A stretch of DNA of 5,676 nt, from the NCBI GenBank assembly GCA_030536675.1, contig JAUNPM010000113.1:1-5676 (forward strand). Direction: 5' to 3'. The position numbers were made by a program, and so were the translations under genes. Source of the DNA: Clostridia bacterium (GTDB lineage: Bacteria > Bacillota > Clostridia > Lachnospirales > CAG-274). Below the pieces are notes generated by a model. The model searched no databases and was not told where the DNA came from. It saw nothing but the letters and a program-made list of their open reading frames with translations. Every line of letters starts with the position of its first letter. Position 1 is the first letter of the stretch. Positions 5,606 through 5,676 of this stretch are shown one piece after another.

Positions 5606-5676
5606 ATGGCTTTAAAATACAAAGCACTTTTTAAATATGAATTTAAAAAACTTTTGTGGTTTATATTTGCTCTTTT
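5606..5676 (+). CDS. Second ABC transporter membrane subunit, N-terminus only (partial)
   Basis: ATG at 5606 follows AGGAGG (5592-5597), which overlaps the preceding stop codon, with an 8-nt gap. The frame stays open to the window end, giving 23 codons that begin MALKYKALFKYEFKKLLWFI. A basic, aromatic amphipathic start running into a hydrophobic stretch is typical of the N-terminus of ABC-2 permeases. This is most likely a second permease that pairs with the 4592-5593 product. Too little is present to name it further. Confidence 0.75.
   Translation, partial: MALKYKALFKYEFKKLLWFIFAL

Overview
The window looks like chromosomal DNA from a low-GC Gram-positive anaerobe, most likely a member of the Clostridia. 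The reasons are AT-rich intergenic DNA, strong AGGAGG-type ribosome binding sites before nearly every gene, sigma-A-like promoters with TATAAT boxes, and protein families typical of Firmicutes: a YtrA-type GntR regulator with its ABC transporter, and a SpoIIQ-like M23 protein. The exact genus cannot be read from the sequence.

Left part, minus strand. A likely two-gene operon reads right to left: ornithine carbamoyltransferase (argF, 2277 to 1288), then tryptophanyl-tRNA synthetase (trpS, 1255 to 248), with 32 nt between them. A good promoter lies just upstream of argF, and an imperfect dyad resembling an arginine-repressor box overlaps its -10. Beyond trpS, positions 1-247 hold no convincing gene. 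They contain a locally GC-rich block packed with perfect inverted repeats that looks like an intergenic repeat or a structured element.

Middle, plus strand. Divergent from argF, across a very AT-rich gap, is a single-pass membrane protein (2447-3175). It has a Thr/Glu-rich linker and a C-terminal M23/LytM domain in which four of the five expected zinc-binding and catalytic residues are replaced. It resembles SpoIIQ and is probably a scaffold rather than a hydrolase. A clear intrinsic terminator follows.

Right part, plus strand. A textbook promoter (TTGACT, 17 nt, TATAAT) drives a tightly packed operon: a short YtrA-subfamily GntR repressor (3341-3721), an ABC-transporter ATPase overlapping it by 4 nt (3718-4587), a multi-pass permease subunit (4592-5593), and the first 23 codons of another membrane protein cut off by the window edge (from 5606). 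An inverted repeat over the -10 is a plausible operator for autorepression. By analogy with Bacillus YtrABCDEF-type loci, the system may respond to cell-envelope stress or export a membrane-active compound. The substrate is unknown.

Nothing here is clearly a new system. The most interesting items are the degenerate M23 protein, the two candidate operators, and the palindrome-rich block at the left edge.
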